Assembly (NCBI RefSeq): GCF_030915505.1
Contig: NZ_CP133265.1
Coordinates: 1,364,001-1,428,000 of the forward strand
Source of the DNA: Neobacillus sp. OS1-2
Lineage (GTDB): Bacteria > Bacillota > Bacilli > Bacillales > Cytobacillaceae
Reading direction: 5' to 3'
Length of the DNA: 64,000 nt
Below the pieces are notes generated by a model. The model saw nothing but the letters and a program-made list of their open reading frames with translations. It was not told the DNA's origin and ran no database searches. Below are positions 7,703 to 15,290 of this stretch, one piece after another; positions within the stretch are counted from its first letter, which is position 1, and each line of letters opens with the position of its first letter. A program made the position numbers and the translations under genes.

Positions 7703-7790
7703 CCAGGTAACCCGGCCATCATAGCAAGCAACCACCTGCCTTAGATCCGCGGCTTTGCGTCCCCTTTTTTCAAAAGGTTTGCCTTTTTCT
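7703..7790 (-). ncRNA. Cyclic-di-GMP-I (GEMM-I) riboswitch
   Basis: Read on the minus strand, the segment has the GEMM-I signature in order: GGCAAACC, a GAAA tetraloop, GGGGACGCAAAGCC, a CTAAGG turn, then TATGATGGCCGGGTTACC. These are the conserved nucleotides of the c-di-GMP-I aptamer. It ends about 30 bases before the SinI-like start codon. No terminator hairpin is evident in between, so control may act on the ribosome site. A TATAAT at 7877-7882 is a candidate -10 for this transcript. Confidence 0.88.
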
Positions 7791-7904
7791 GCCCCTAATC
7801 CCAATGAAACGACACCATCTTATCATTTCTGCTCAAACCCCATAGGGCCATATACTCACTCTTGAGTGTTATATTTATTATACCTAGTCCCAATTAATCA
7901 TTTT

Positions 7905-8660
7905 GTTACATTTTGTCGATTTGCTTCATTTCTTCCATTTTTTTATTTTTACATATTTCTACAAAAAAACAGATTTCCCCCCATACCCAAACAGTAAAAA
8001 TGGAACAGTGAATATGGAGTCGAAGAATATGTTCTTTATAGTGAACCAATGTATCGAGTATAAAACAAAATACCGTATTAGAAAAACCCGATAAACAGGC
8101 ATTTTCGCCCGAATAAGTGCAATTATTGTTCTTTTTATCGCCCATTCCCCTGTTTTCTCATAATTTGCACTTTTCTAAGAACTAACTGCTCATTATTTCA
8201 AGTAGGATCCTCGAATTAAAGTTTGCTTTTTTCTATCATTTTACCTATATTTTTGTTAATCTACTAAATGAACGTGGTACGAAACGACTACCTCTGCACA
8301 TGTGCAACGTAATTTAAATTCAAAATAGAGCACTCGAAGAAGCAATGACTTTAGTAGGCAAATACAAGCGACATAAAATAATGGAAGAAAAAAATAGATT
8401 CAATCACTTATAGGGGGTTTTTCGAGAAGCAAACTACATGCCTTTGTATTAATGAATAATTTTGCTAATAAGCATCTAATAAAGTATAAAGAGCATCAGG
8501 TATAGAATAACCAGTCAGTGGCTACGCCGATAACAGTGAATCTGCCATGAAAGCTTATGGGAAAAATAAAGGAATATTGGGAATGAATGTAACGTAAACT
8601 TCCACAATTTTTTTGTATCCACACTTCCTTTTTTTTGCTATTCTATATGGTAGATGTAAA
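7905..8660. other. AT-rich gap without a supported gene
   Basis: Short open frames occur on both strands (for example 7903-8094 plus and 7906-8145 minus) but lack ribosome sites and look like AT-rich noise. Protein-like fragments on the plus strand near 8336-8413 and 8521-8598 could be remnants of a decayed gene; I do not recognise them. Leader and promoter sequences of the following LCP gene must lie near 8600-8690. Confidence 0.4.
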
Positions 8661-8691
8661 ATAATTGTATATTTTTTGGAGGAATTGTCGA

Positions 8692-9618
8692 ATGAGGACT
8701 GCTAAAAAGAAGAAAAGAAAGTGGCTAAGGGTAACAGGAATTATCTTGTTGGTTCTACTAGTTGCCGGTGGTGCCTATGCCTTCACCGTCTATAAATCTT
8801 TTAAAAATGCCGTAGATACGATGCACCAGCCAATTGACCGGAAACAATCCGAAAAGCGCCAAGAACCAGTAAAGTTCAAGGAAAAAGACCCATTTTCTGT
8901 ATTGATGTTAGGAGTCGATGAACGTAAAGGTGACAAAGGCCGTTCCGATACCATGATCGTATTAACGGTTAATCCGAACAACAATTCAGTCAAAATGCTC
9001 AGCATTCCACGTGACACCCGTACGGAAATCGTTGGAAAGGGAAAAGAAGATAAGATTAATCACGCCTATGCCTTTGGTGGGATTCCGATGTCAATGGATA
9101 CGGTTGAAAACTTCCTTGATATTCCAATTGATTATTATATGCAGGTGAATATGGAAGGATTTAAGGATATCGTCAATGCGGTGGGCGGCATTACCGTCCA
9201 GAATGATTTAGACTTTACACAAGATGGATTCCATTTTACAAAAGGACCCTTAACACTAAATGGTGATAAGGCCTTAAGTTACACACGTATGCGATACGAG
9301 GACCCTAGAGGGGACTTTGGTCGTCAAACCAGACAGCGTCAAATCATTCAAGGGGTCATTCAAGAAGGAGCAAGTGTATCAAGCTTGACTAACTTCTCAG
9401 ATATCTTCGCTGCCCTTGGCAAAAACGTAAAGACGAACCTAACGTTTGATCAACTAATGGACATTCAAAAGAATTACAAAGAAGCAGGCAAGAACATTCA
9501 GCAAATGGAAATAAAAGAACAAGGAACAAAGATTAATTCAATTTATTATGGATTAGTGTCACCCGAAGAGAAGCAAAGAGTCCAAAATGAATTAAAAGCA
9601 CAATTAGAACTGAACTAA
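8692..9618 (+). CDS. LytR-CpsA-Psr (LCP) family cell-wall glycopolymer ligase
   Basis: A 308-residue membrane-anchored transferase with a basic N-terminus (RTAKKKKRKW), one transmembrane helix (about residues 10-30) and an extracytoplasmic LCP domain. Conserved elements are VLMLGVDERKGDKGRSDTM (about 79-97), SIPRDTR, KINHAYAFGG, VGGITV and RMRYEDPRGDFGRQTRQRQ, which carry the Arg and Asp residues that bind the polyprenyl pyrophosphate substrate. Such enzymes (TagTUV in B. subtilis) attach wall teichoic acid or other anionic polymers to peptidoglycan. The start at 8692 follows TTTGGAGGA. It is monocistronic, with a terminator just downstream. Confidence 0.92.
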   Translation: MRTAKKKKRKWLRVTGIILLVLLVAGGAYAFTVYKSFKNAVDTMHQPIDRKQSEKRQEPVKFKEKDPFSVLMLGVDERKGDKGRSDTMIVLTVNPNNNSVKMLSIPRDTRTEIVGKGKEDKINHAYAFGGIPMSMDTVENFLDIPIDYYMQVNMEGFKDIVNAVGGITVQNDLDFTQDGFHFTKGPLTLNGDKALSYTRMRYEDPRGDFGRQTRQRQIIQGVIQEGASVSSLTNFSDIFAALGKNVKTNLTFDQLMDIQKNYKEAGKNIQQMEIKEQGTKINSIYYGLVSPEEKQRVQNELKAQLELN

Positions 9619-9625
9619 AGGTAGC

Positions 9626-9664
9626 AAAAGCTGAATGGATAATGGGTCCATTCGGCTTTTTTCT
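9626..9664 (+). terminator. Rho-independent terminator of the LCP gene
   Basis: AAAAGCTGAATGGA pairs with TCCATTCGGCTTTT, followed by more T residues. Confidence 0.85.
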
Positions 9665-9913
9665 ATTAATACGGAGAATTGACAGTAAACATAAATCATT
9701 TCCGATAAATTAGAAAATCAAATTGAGCAACATTCCGTTTTACGATATATTAAATCTATACTATCAAAATATAATGAAAAGTCTAAAATTGACAAAAGAA
9801 ATAATGTAATCAATCTCTGAACTATTTTGAGGATGATTTGAATGGAGGCTTTTACCAGGTTGAGTAATTTAATGAAAAATTAACCTACTATCCATTTTTA
9901 AGGAGCGAATGCC

Positions 9914-10393
9914 ATGAAAACCGTGTATGACTTTCAAGTAAAAATGCCGAATGGTGAAGAAAAATCATTGCAAGAGTACGAGGGCAAACCATTAATTATC
10001 GTCAATACAGCCAGCAAATGCGGGTTTACTCCCCAATTTACAGGACTTCAGAAATTATATGATACCTATCATGAGCGCGGGTTGGAGATTTTAGGCTTCC
10101 CATGTTCCCAGTTCAACAATCAGGAATTTGCTGAAATCGATAAAACAACTGAATTTTGCCAGATTAACTACGGGGTTACCTTTCCTATTTTTGCAAAGAT
10201 TGACGTAAACGGCCCTTTTTCGGACCCCCTATTCAAGTATTTAAAGGAACAAAAGACGGGACTTCTATCCCCGCGGATTAAATGGAACTTTACCAAATTC
10301 CTTGTCGACCGTAACGGCCAGGTAATCAAACGCTATGCGCCAACGGTGGATCCGAGTAGTATCGAGGCGGATTTAGTAAAGATATTGGCTTAA
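9914..10393 (+). CDS. Glutathione peroxidase family thiol peroxidase
   Basis: A 159-residue BsaA/Gpx-type peroxidase, cytosolic, that reduces hydroperoxides with thioredoxin-like donors. The peroxidatic Cys36 is in NTASKCGFTPQ, Gln in FPCSQFNNQ (about 66), Trp-Asn in KWNFTKF (about 124-125) and a probable resolving Cys82 in EFCQINYG. This is the cysteine (not selenocysteine) form. The start follows AAGGAG. It is monocistronic, with a strong terminator immediately downstream. Confidence 0.93.
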   Translation: MKTVYDFQVKMPNGEEKSLQEYEGKPLIIVNTASKCGFTPQFTGLQKLYDTYHERGLEILGFPCSQFNNQEFAEIDKTTEFCQINYGVTFPIFAKIDVNGPFSDPLFKYLKEQKTGLLSPRIKWNFTKFLVDRNGQVIKRYAPTVDPSSIEADLVKILA

Positions 10394-10399
10394 GCTTAA

Positions 10400-10429
10400 G
10401 AGCTTTCCTTCGCGGAAAGCTCGTTTTTT
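10400..10429 (+). terminator. Rho-independent terminator of the peroxidase gene
   Basis: GAGCTTTCC, a TTCGC loop and GGAAAGCTC are followed by GTTTTTT. Confidence 0.88.
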
Positions 10430-10444
10430 ATTCCACTCCCTGCT

Positions 10445-11275
10445 TCAAAACGGATTATAAAACCGATTGCCGTCATGAAAGGTGATAGAAAGTGAAGCCC
10501 CCAAAATCAGAATGAATAGAATAATAGTAACAATATCTATTTTTTGAAAAGGACGTGCGCGATACCAGGTGCGCCTTTTGTTTTTTCCAAAGCCGCGCAG
10601 TTCCATCGCATTACTGATGATTTCGATCTTATCAAGACTTGAAAGAATAAGCGGGATGATGATCGAGGCGGCATTTTTGATCCGCTTCGGTAGTTTTTCC
10701 TTACGCGACATATCCATTCCCCGTGCCTGCTGGGAAAGCGCAATCGTCCGAAAATCCCGTTGAATATCAGGAATATAGCGTAGCGCCAGTGCGACAGCAT
10801 AAGAAATTCGGTAGCTGATGCCGACGCGGTTTAACGATGCAGCAAATTCACTCGGGTTGGTGGTCACGATAAACAAGATCGCCGCCGGAATGACAGTGAA
10901 ATATTTAAGCGTGACATTCATTTGGTAAAATAGCTGCTCTAGCGTAAGCGAATAGCGCCCGCCACCGATGTCTACCAGCACATGGCTCGTACCATAAATC
11001 GCCACACCCTCTTGCGGTGAAAACACATAGATGGCTAGATTATTAATCATGAGAAAAGATAGTATAAATAAGAGGACAAAAGCTACTTCCTTCAGCTTTA
11101 CCTTGGAAACGATAAAAACGCCTACACTTAATAGAAGAAGAAAGACCAAAACACGCGTGTCATAGGTGAGCATCGCAATTGTCGACCAAGTTATAAAACA
11201 AATCAGCTTGGTAACACCGGTAAGCCTGTGGACCGGTGATTGCCGCTCAATATAGGAAAGCATCTCTACTGCCAT
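10445..11275 (-). CDS. ECF transporter transmembrane (T) component, probably methionine
   Basis: A 276-residue EcfT protein with about five membrane helices. The two coupling-helix motifs that contact the ATPases are visible: QQARGMDMSRKEK (about residue 180) and ELRGFGKNKRR (about 225). The start overlaps the end of the ATPase gene by ten bases. It belongs to the operon headed by a methionine-type T-box, together with a SAM hydrolase, a UPF0397 S component and a double ATPase. This matches the predicted MtsTUV methionine transporters known from comparative genomics. Substrate is inferred from the regulator and S component. Confidence 0.88.
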   Translation of the reverse strand: MAVEMLSYIERQSPVHRLTGVTKLICFITWSTIAMLTYDTRVLVFLLLLSVGVFIVSKVKLKEVAFVLLFILSFLMINNLAIYVFSPQEGVAIYGTSHVLVDIGGGRYSLTLEQLFYQMNVTLKYFTVIPAAILFIVTTNPSEFAASLNRVGISYRISYAVALALRYIPDIQRDFRTIALSQQARGMDMSRKEKLPKRIKNAASIIIPLILSSLDKIEIISNAMELRGFGKNKRRTWYRARPFQKIDIVTIILFILILGASLSITFHDGNRFYNPF

Positions 11276-12978
11276 TTCTGCCTCACCCCTCGATCATACG
11301 CAATAAATCGCCGGACAAACTCCTTCGTTTCATTAATTCCCGCTCGCTCCGCCAGTTTAAAAAGGGAGGTTTCCTTTAGGTTTGCCTGTTCGATCATCGC
11401 AGAATCGGCCAATACGTGAATCGCTGTGTCATCGGCTATTTTTCTCCCGCCTGCCATCACAATCGCCCGCGGTGTGTATTCGAGCATGAGATGCATATCA
11501 TGAGTAATCATGATGATTGTGACCCCATGTCGGTTGAGTTCCACCAAGAATTCCATTATGTCAGTATAATGGCGAAAGTCCTGCCCTGCCGTCGGTTCAT
11601 CGAGAATCAGCACCTCTGGTTCTAAAACCAAGATCGAAGCAATCGTCACCCGCTTTTTCTGGCCAAAGCTTAGCGCCGAAATCGGCCAGTTTCGAAACGG
11701 ATACAAGCCGCAAATTTTCAACGTCTTTAGGACACGCTCTTTTATTTCGTCCTCCGGGATACCGCGAATGAAAAGACCCAGCGCCACCTCATCAAAGATC
11801 ATTTGCTTGGAAATCATCTGATTCGGATTTTGCATCACCATGCCAATCCGTGCTGCCCGTTCTTTAATGCTATCGCCGCTGCTATCCTGGCCGCGATAAT
11901 AAATTCCTCCTGCGCTCGGCTTCTCAAAGCCACAGATTAATTTGGACAATGTCGATTTGCCGGCGCCATTTTTTCCCACAATACAGACCATTTCTCCTTT
12001 TTCAATTGAAAAAGAAACATCATGAATGGTCTCTTGTCCAGGTTTGTACCCAAATGTGATATCCTTTACTTCCAAAATAACCTCTGCTTTCACTCTTGGC
12101 TGCGGGGAGTTCACTTTTGTAAACCAGTCTACCAACTGAGATTTGCAGCTTTCGACTTGGAAGCTATCAAGATGGGCAGGCTTCATTTCCGGCGTGATCG
12201 CACACCCGGCATATTTGGCTGCTTTCACATATAAGGGCTCGCGGACAGAACACCGCTCCAACAGCGGTGAAGCCAATAATTCATCGGGAGTCATGTCACC
12301 GATAATCCTGCCTTCATCTATGACAATGATGCGGTCAACCGAGCAATGTAAGACATCCTCTAGGCGGTGCTCAATAATCACGACTGTTTTGTTTGTTTTC
12401 TTTTGAATCTGGTCAATGAGTTCAATTGCATATTTTCCTGTTGCCGGATCAAGATTGGCAAGCGGCTCATCGAATAACAGTACCTCAACGTCATCGACCA
12501 TGACACCCGCGAGCGAGACCCGTTGCTTTTGTCCCCCAGAAAGATGATGGAGCGAGGAATCCAAATACTCCTCCATTTCGACCATTTTCACAACGTCTCC
12601 AACCTTTTCAAGCATTTGTGGTTGTGGTGCACAATCATTTTCGAGCGCAAATGCGATATCTTCTGCAACCGTAAGTCCAATGAATTGTCCATCAGGATCT
12701 TGGAGAACGGTCCCTACCTTTTTGGAAAGTGTGAAAATATCAAGGTCCATTGTATCCTCACCATTGATTTTCAAACTTCCGGACACATTTCCTTTATACG
12801 AAAAGGGAACAAGGCCATTGAGACAATGACCAAGTGTGCTTTTTCCAGACCCAGAAGGGCCGACAATCAGAACCTTTTCTCCTTGGTGTATCGTTAAATT
12901 GATCTCATACAAGGTTGGTGCCGTCTGACTGCTATATTGAAAACTATAATTCTCAAATTGAATAACTGGTATTTTCAT
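11266..12978 (-). CDS. ECF transporter fused double ATPase (A components)
   Basis: A 570-residue protein with two ABC ATPase domains. Domain one has Walker A GPSGSGKSTLG, signature LSGGQKQRVSL and Walker B LLFDEPLANLD. Domain two (from about residue 300) has GKNGAGKSTLS, LSFGQKKRVTI and LILDEPTAGQD. Both sites look catalytically complete. The start at 12978 (MKIPVIQFEN) is chosen because AGGAG lies nine bases upstream. The frame stays open 70 codons further into a tandem repeat, giving a repetitive SEF/SEFYHA-like extension that is probably not translated. It powers uptake with the T and S components of the same operon. Confidence 0.9.
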   Translation of the reverse strand: MKIPVIQFENYSFQYSSQTAPTLYEINLTIHQGEKVLIVGPSGSGKSTLGHCLNGLVPFSYKGNVSGSLKINGEDTMDLDIFTLSKKVGTVLQDPDGQFIGLTVAEDIAFALENDCAPQPQMLEKVGDVVKMVEMEEYLDSSLHHLSGGQKQRVSLAGVMVDDVEVLLFDEPLANLDPATGKYAIELIDQIQKKTNKTVVIIEHRLEDVLHCSVDRIIVIDEGRIIGDMTPDELLASPLLERCSVREPLYVKAAKYAGCAITPEMKPAHLDSFQVESCKSQLVDWFTKVNSPQPRVKAEVILEVKDITFGYKPGQETIHDVSFSIEKGEMVCIVGKNGAGKSTLSKLICGFEKPSAGGIYYRGQDSSGDSIKERAARIGMVMQNPNQMISKQMIFDEVALGLFIRGIPEDEIKERVLKTLKICGLYPFRNWPISALSFGQKKRVTIASILVLEPEVLILDEPTAGQDFRHYTDIMEFLVELNRHGVTIIMITHDMHLMLEYTPRAIVMAGGRKIADDTAIHVLADSAMIEQANLKETSLFKLAERAGINETKEFVRRFIAYDRGVRQKWQ

Positions 12979-13010
12979 AAAATTTCTCCTAGGGATTGTT
13001 GCTTTTTGGA

Positions 13011-13199
13011 ATTCGCTCATTGCATGATAAAATTCGCTCATTGAACAGAGGAATTCGCTCATTGCATGATAAAATTCGCTCGTTGAACAGCGAAATTCGC
13101 TCATTGCATGATAAAATTCGCTCATTGAACAGCGAAATTCGCTCATTGCATGATAAAATTCGCTCGTTGAACAGCGAAATTCGCTCATTGAGGGATTAA
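13011..13199. repeat. Tandem array of nine 21-bp repeats
   Basis: Nine head-to-tail units of exactly 21 bases, each beginning ATTCGCTCATT or ATTCGCTCGTT, start at 13011, 13032, 13053, 13074, 13095, 13116, 13137, 13158 and 13179. Two types alternate (…GCATGATAAA and …GAACAGCGAA), so the higher-order period is 42 bases. Because 21 is a multiple of three, frames stay open on both strands. The array lies immediately upstream of the ECF ATPase gene. Confidence 0.92.
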
Positions 13200-13270
13200 A
13201 TAGTTAAATAAATTATGAAATATATATAGTAGTGGTGTAAATTTACACCTTTTCAGAGAGCCAATTTGAT

Positions 13271-13330
13271 TTATCAGCGAATCGAACCACTATATCAGCG
13301 AATCCAATAGCACAACAAACTTTTTATAAC
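13271..13330. repeat. TATCAGCGAAT repeats and dispersed element copy B
   Basis: TATCAGCGAATC occurs at 13272 and 13293, 21 bases apart. It is followed by ACAACAAACTTTTTATAA, the same arrangement as the element at 5893. TATCAGCGAAT is nearly the reverse complement of the array unit ATTCGCTCATT, linking the two families. Confidence 0.6.
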
Positions 13331-13335
13331 AACAC

Positions 13336-13893
13336 CTAAACATCTTTCGTTAAACTGCCGCTTTGACTGCGGCTTTTTGCATAAATGCTTAGCAGTAACG
13401 TGCCTAGGACAGCGACCGTTACCATGTTTAAACCCCCGGCGACAAGGCCTTGTAAATAAACCTTGTTCACTGGTTCAGCATAAATCAATACATCCAATGT
13501 TGGCGCAATCACGAACCAGCCAATCGCTTGGACGACGATCTGAACCACGTTAAAGAGAATAATCTTTTTTACCGTAAAAGCACCCGATTCAATCTGGATT
13601 TTCTTCGCTGCCAGGCCAATTAAGAAACCGACGATCCCCGAGACAACCACCCAGCTCCACCACGGCGTTCCGTAGAAGATCGCATCCTTTAAGGCATGGC
13701 CGATTAACCCAATCAAGCCACCGGCAACGGGTCCGAAGATAATAGCCATTAACGCCAAAAAGCCATAGGAAGTATCAAAGTTTGTATTCGGAACCCCAGT
13801 TGGAATCGCCGCAAATCTTCCCAAAATCACGAATACAGCTGCTCCGATGCCAATGGCCACAATCGTTTTAATTGATAATTGACTTCTTTTCAT
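13336..13893 (-). CDS. ECF transporter S component, UPF0397 family (predicted methionine)
   Basis: A 185-residue integral membrane substrate-binding component with five to six helices. It begins [20 protein letters not shown] and contains [20 protein letters not shown] and [20 protein letters not shown], features I recognise from UPF0397 proteins. Comparative work named this family MtsU and predicted methionine as substrate. It sits between the SAM hydrolase (20 bases upstream) and the ATPase. The T-box with an AUG specifier at the head of the operon independently points to methionine. Transport has not been shown from this sequence. Confidence 0.87.
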   Translation of the reverse strand: MKRSQLSIKTIVAIGIGAAVFVILGRFAAIPTGVPNTNFDTSYGFLALMAIIFGPVAGGLIGLIGHALKDAIFYGTPWWSWVVVSGIVGFLIGLAAKKIQIESGAFTVKKIILFNVVQIVVQAIGWFVIAPTLDVLIYAEPVNKVYLQGLVAGGLNMVTVAVLGTLLLSIYAKSRSQSGSLTKDV

Positions 13894-13913
13894 TTTCTAA
13901 AACCCCCTTGTGA

Positions 13914-14753
13914 TTAAAGTTTTCGGATGATGATTTTCCAAGAAGCCCCCGTTTCAATATGATACGCCTTGGCAAAAGATCCTTGGTTTAGCGCCACGCC
14001 AATTTTGTCGAGTGAATTCACATAGAGTAATGGTTCCCCTAAATGAATATCAGCGAAGGTCCGGCCAAAGGTCATGATATTTTTATAGACTTGGCGGGTA
14101 TCATTTTCAATGGTCACCTCAAAGGAATCGCCATATCCGGCAGATAAATCTTTAAAAAGGACGCGGTCAATATTAGTCCATAAATTCCCGAATCGTATGT
14201 CTAAAATATCGATGTGACCGGTTAGGACTTGATTGGTGATGCTTGGCTCCGCCATGGGCAGCTCAATAAGGGAATCCACCGGCACCTCGGGACCTACCTG
14301 CTCAAATGGAATCAGGTTGGAAGCAAGCCGTGCTCCGGTAAAGGCATAAACATCACGTCCATGAAACGTATAGGATTCACCGGAGCGTGGCAGGCGATTG
14401 ATCGTCTCATCAATGATTCTCGCTTCGGCAATGCCCATACATTTTTTCAAATGGGTAAGCGTCCCGTTATCCGGAGTAATAATAAACTGACCTAACGCCG
14501 TTTTCACGGCAATACTTCTCCGTTCAGAGCCAACACCCGGATCCACAACTGAAACAAATACCGTGCCAGCCGGCCAATAAGAAACCGTCTGGTATAAGCG
14601 GTAGGAGCCTTCCCAAATATGATATTGCGGGATGTCATGGGTTAGATCAAAAATCCGAATGGCCGGATTCACTCCAATTGCCACACCATACATCGCACTG
14701 ACAGCACCATCACTTATACCAAAATCAGTTTGCAACACGAGATTGTTATTCAT
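13914..14753 (-). CDS. SAM hydroxide adenosyltransferase (SAM hydrolase, DUF62)
   Basis: A 279-residue member of the fluorinase/chlorinase-like family. Family members without halogenase features use water to split S-adenosylmethionine into adenosine and L-methionine. Recognisable segments are TDFGISDGAVSAMYGV (about residue 9), IFDLTHDIPQYHIWEGS, VVDPGVGSERR (about 68-79), TPDNGTLTHL and FHGRDVYAFTGA (about 130). The short DPGVGSERRSI and HGRD motifs favour the hydrolase over halogenases. The start at 14753 follows GGAGGAGG. It is the first gene of the methionine T-box operon, so both uptake and SAM cleavage would yield methionine. Confidence 0.88.
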   Translation of the reverse strand: MNNNLVLQTDFGISDGAVSAMYGVAIGVNPAIRIFDLTHDIPQYHIWEGSYRLYQTVSYWPAGTVFVSVVDPGVGSERRSIAVKTALGQFIITPDNGTLTHLKKCMGIAEARIIDETINRLPRSGESYTFHGRDVYAFTGARLASNLIPFEQVGPEVPVDSLIELPMAEPSITNQVLTGHIDILDIRFGNLWTNIDRVLFKDLSAGYGDSFEVTIENDTRQVYKNIMTFGRTFADIHLGEPLLYVNSLDKIGVALNQGSFAKAYHIETGASWKIIIRKL

Positions 14754-14782
14754 TATATTTGCCTCCTCCGTTTTATATTCTT

Positions 14783-14811
14783 GAAGCAGGGGACGGTTCC
14801 CACTGCTTCCC
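14783..14811 (+). repeat. REP-like palindrome, copy 2
   Basis: GAAGCAGGGGACGGTTC at 14783-14799 followed by a GCTTC arm. It lies between the T-box terminator and the ribosome site of the SAM hydrolase gene and is an exact inverted match (17 of 17) to 15269-15285. Confidence 0.85.
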
Positions 14812-14821
14812 ACATCCCAAC

Positions 14822-15147
14822 AAAAAAACCACGCCCCTATCCATTTAAAGAAAATAGATAAGGACGTGGTTGTTCGCCACGTGGTACCACCTTAATTCAC
14901 TGTTTGCTCACACAAAACAGCCTCTGCAAGTACGCAAGCACAAATGCTGCTCTTCATACTGTGGTTTGGATAACGAGTACCAACTCTCGTCGGAACCTAC
15001 TCCAATCTAGTGGGATTGTTTCAGCCCGAAGCTCTGAGGCCATTCTTCGGATTCGTATTTTTGCTTCTTTTCAGCTCCCGAAGCTCTCTGTGTAAAATAC
15101 CCGAATCGTACTTTCCCTCTTCATCGCCACGTAATTATCAGAAATTT
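14822..15147 (-). ncRNA. T-box riboswitch, methionine specifier
   Basis: On the minus strand a stem I with the AGTA-type loop (GGGAAAGTACGATTC), distal loops, the T-box sequence AAGGTGGTACCACG (14893-14880) and a terminator are all present. The terminator pairs CCACGTCCTTATC with GGATAGGGGCGTGG and ends in seven T residues (14828-14822). In the specifier loop GAATGGCCTC places AUG at 15043-15041, just before the pairing CCTC/GAGG. Uncharged tRNA-Met would pair with the specifier and its NCCA end with the T-box, allowing read-through into the SAM hydrolase/ECF operon. The specifier is my reading of the fold. Confidence 0.92.
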
Positions 15148-15153
15148 ATAAAA

Positions 15154-15182
15154 ATTATATTATTTATCCTTTAAATAGTCAA
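15154..15182 (-). promoter_or_regulatory. Sigma-A promoter of the T-box operon
   Basis: On the minus strand TTGACT (15182-15177), a 17-base spacer and TATAAT (15159-15154) stand just upstream of the T-box RNA. Confidence 0.88.
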
Positions 15183-15260
15183 GCGTCTACTTGTCAGAGA
15201 ATACCTTTTCCCATTAAGCGCATTCACTGTATTCCTAACTTCATAACCTAATAACAAAAT

Positions 15261-15286
15261 GAAGCAGAGAACCGTCCCCTGCTTCT
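15261..15286 (-). repeat. REP-like palindrome, copy 3
   Basis: On the minus strand GAAGCAG, GGGACGGTTCT and CTGCTTC form a hairpin followed by ATTTTG, five bases after the exporter stop codon, so it may double as its terminator. It is inverted relative to copy 2. Confidence 0.8.
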
Positions 15287-15290
15287 CCGC

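Noticed and set aside
7903-8145. 60-79 codon frames on both strands
   Set aside because: AT-rich, low-complexity, overlapping each other, without ribosome sites.
12979-13188. Repetitive 70-residue extension of the ECF ATPase
   Set aside because: Encoded by the 21-bp repeats; the strong ribosome site precedes the ATG at 12978 and the extension is not a known domain.
13011-13199. CRISPR array
   Set aside because: The 21-bp units are directly adjacent with no unique spacers, and no cas genes occur nearby.
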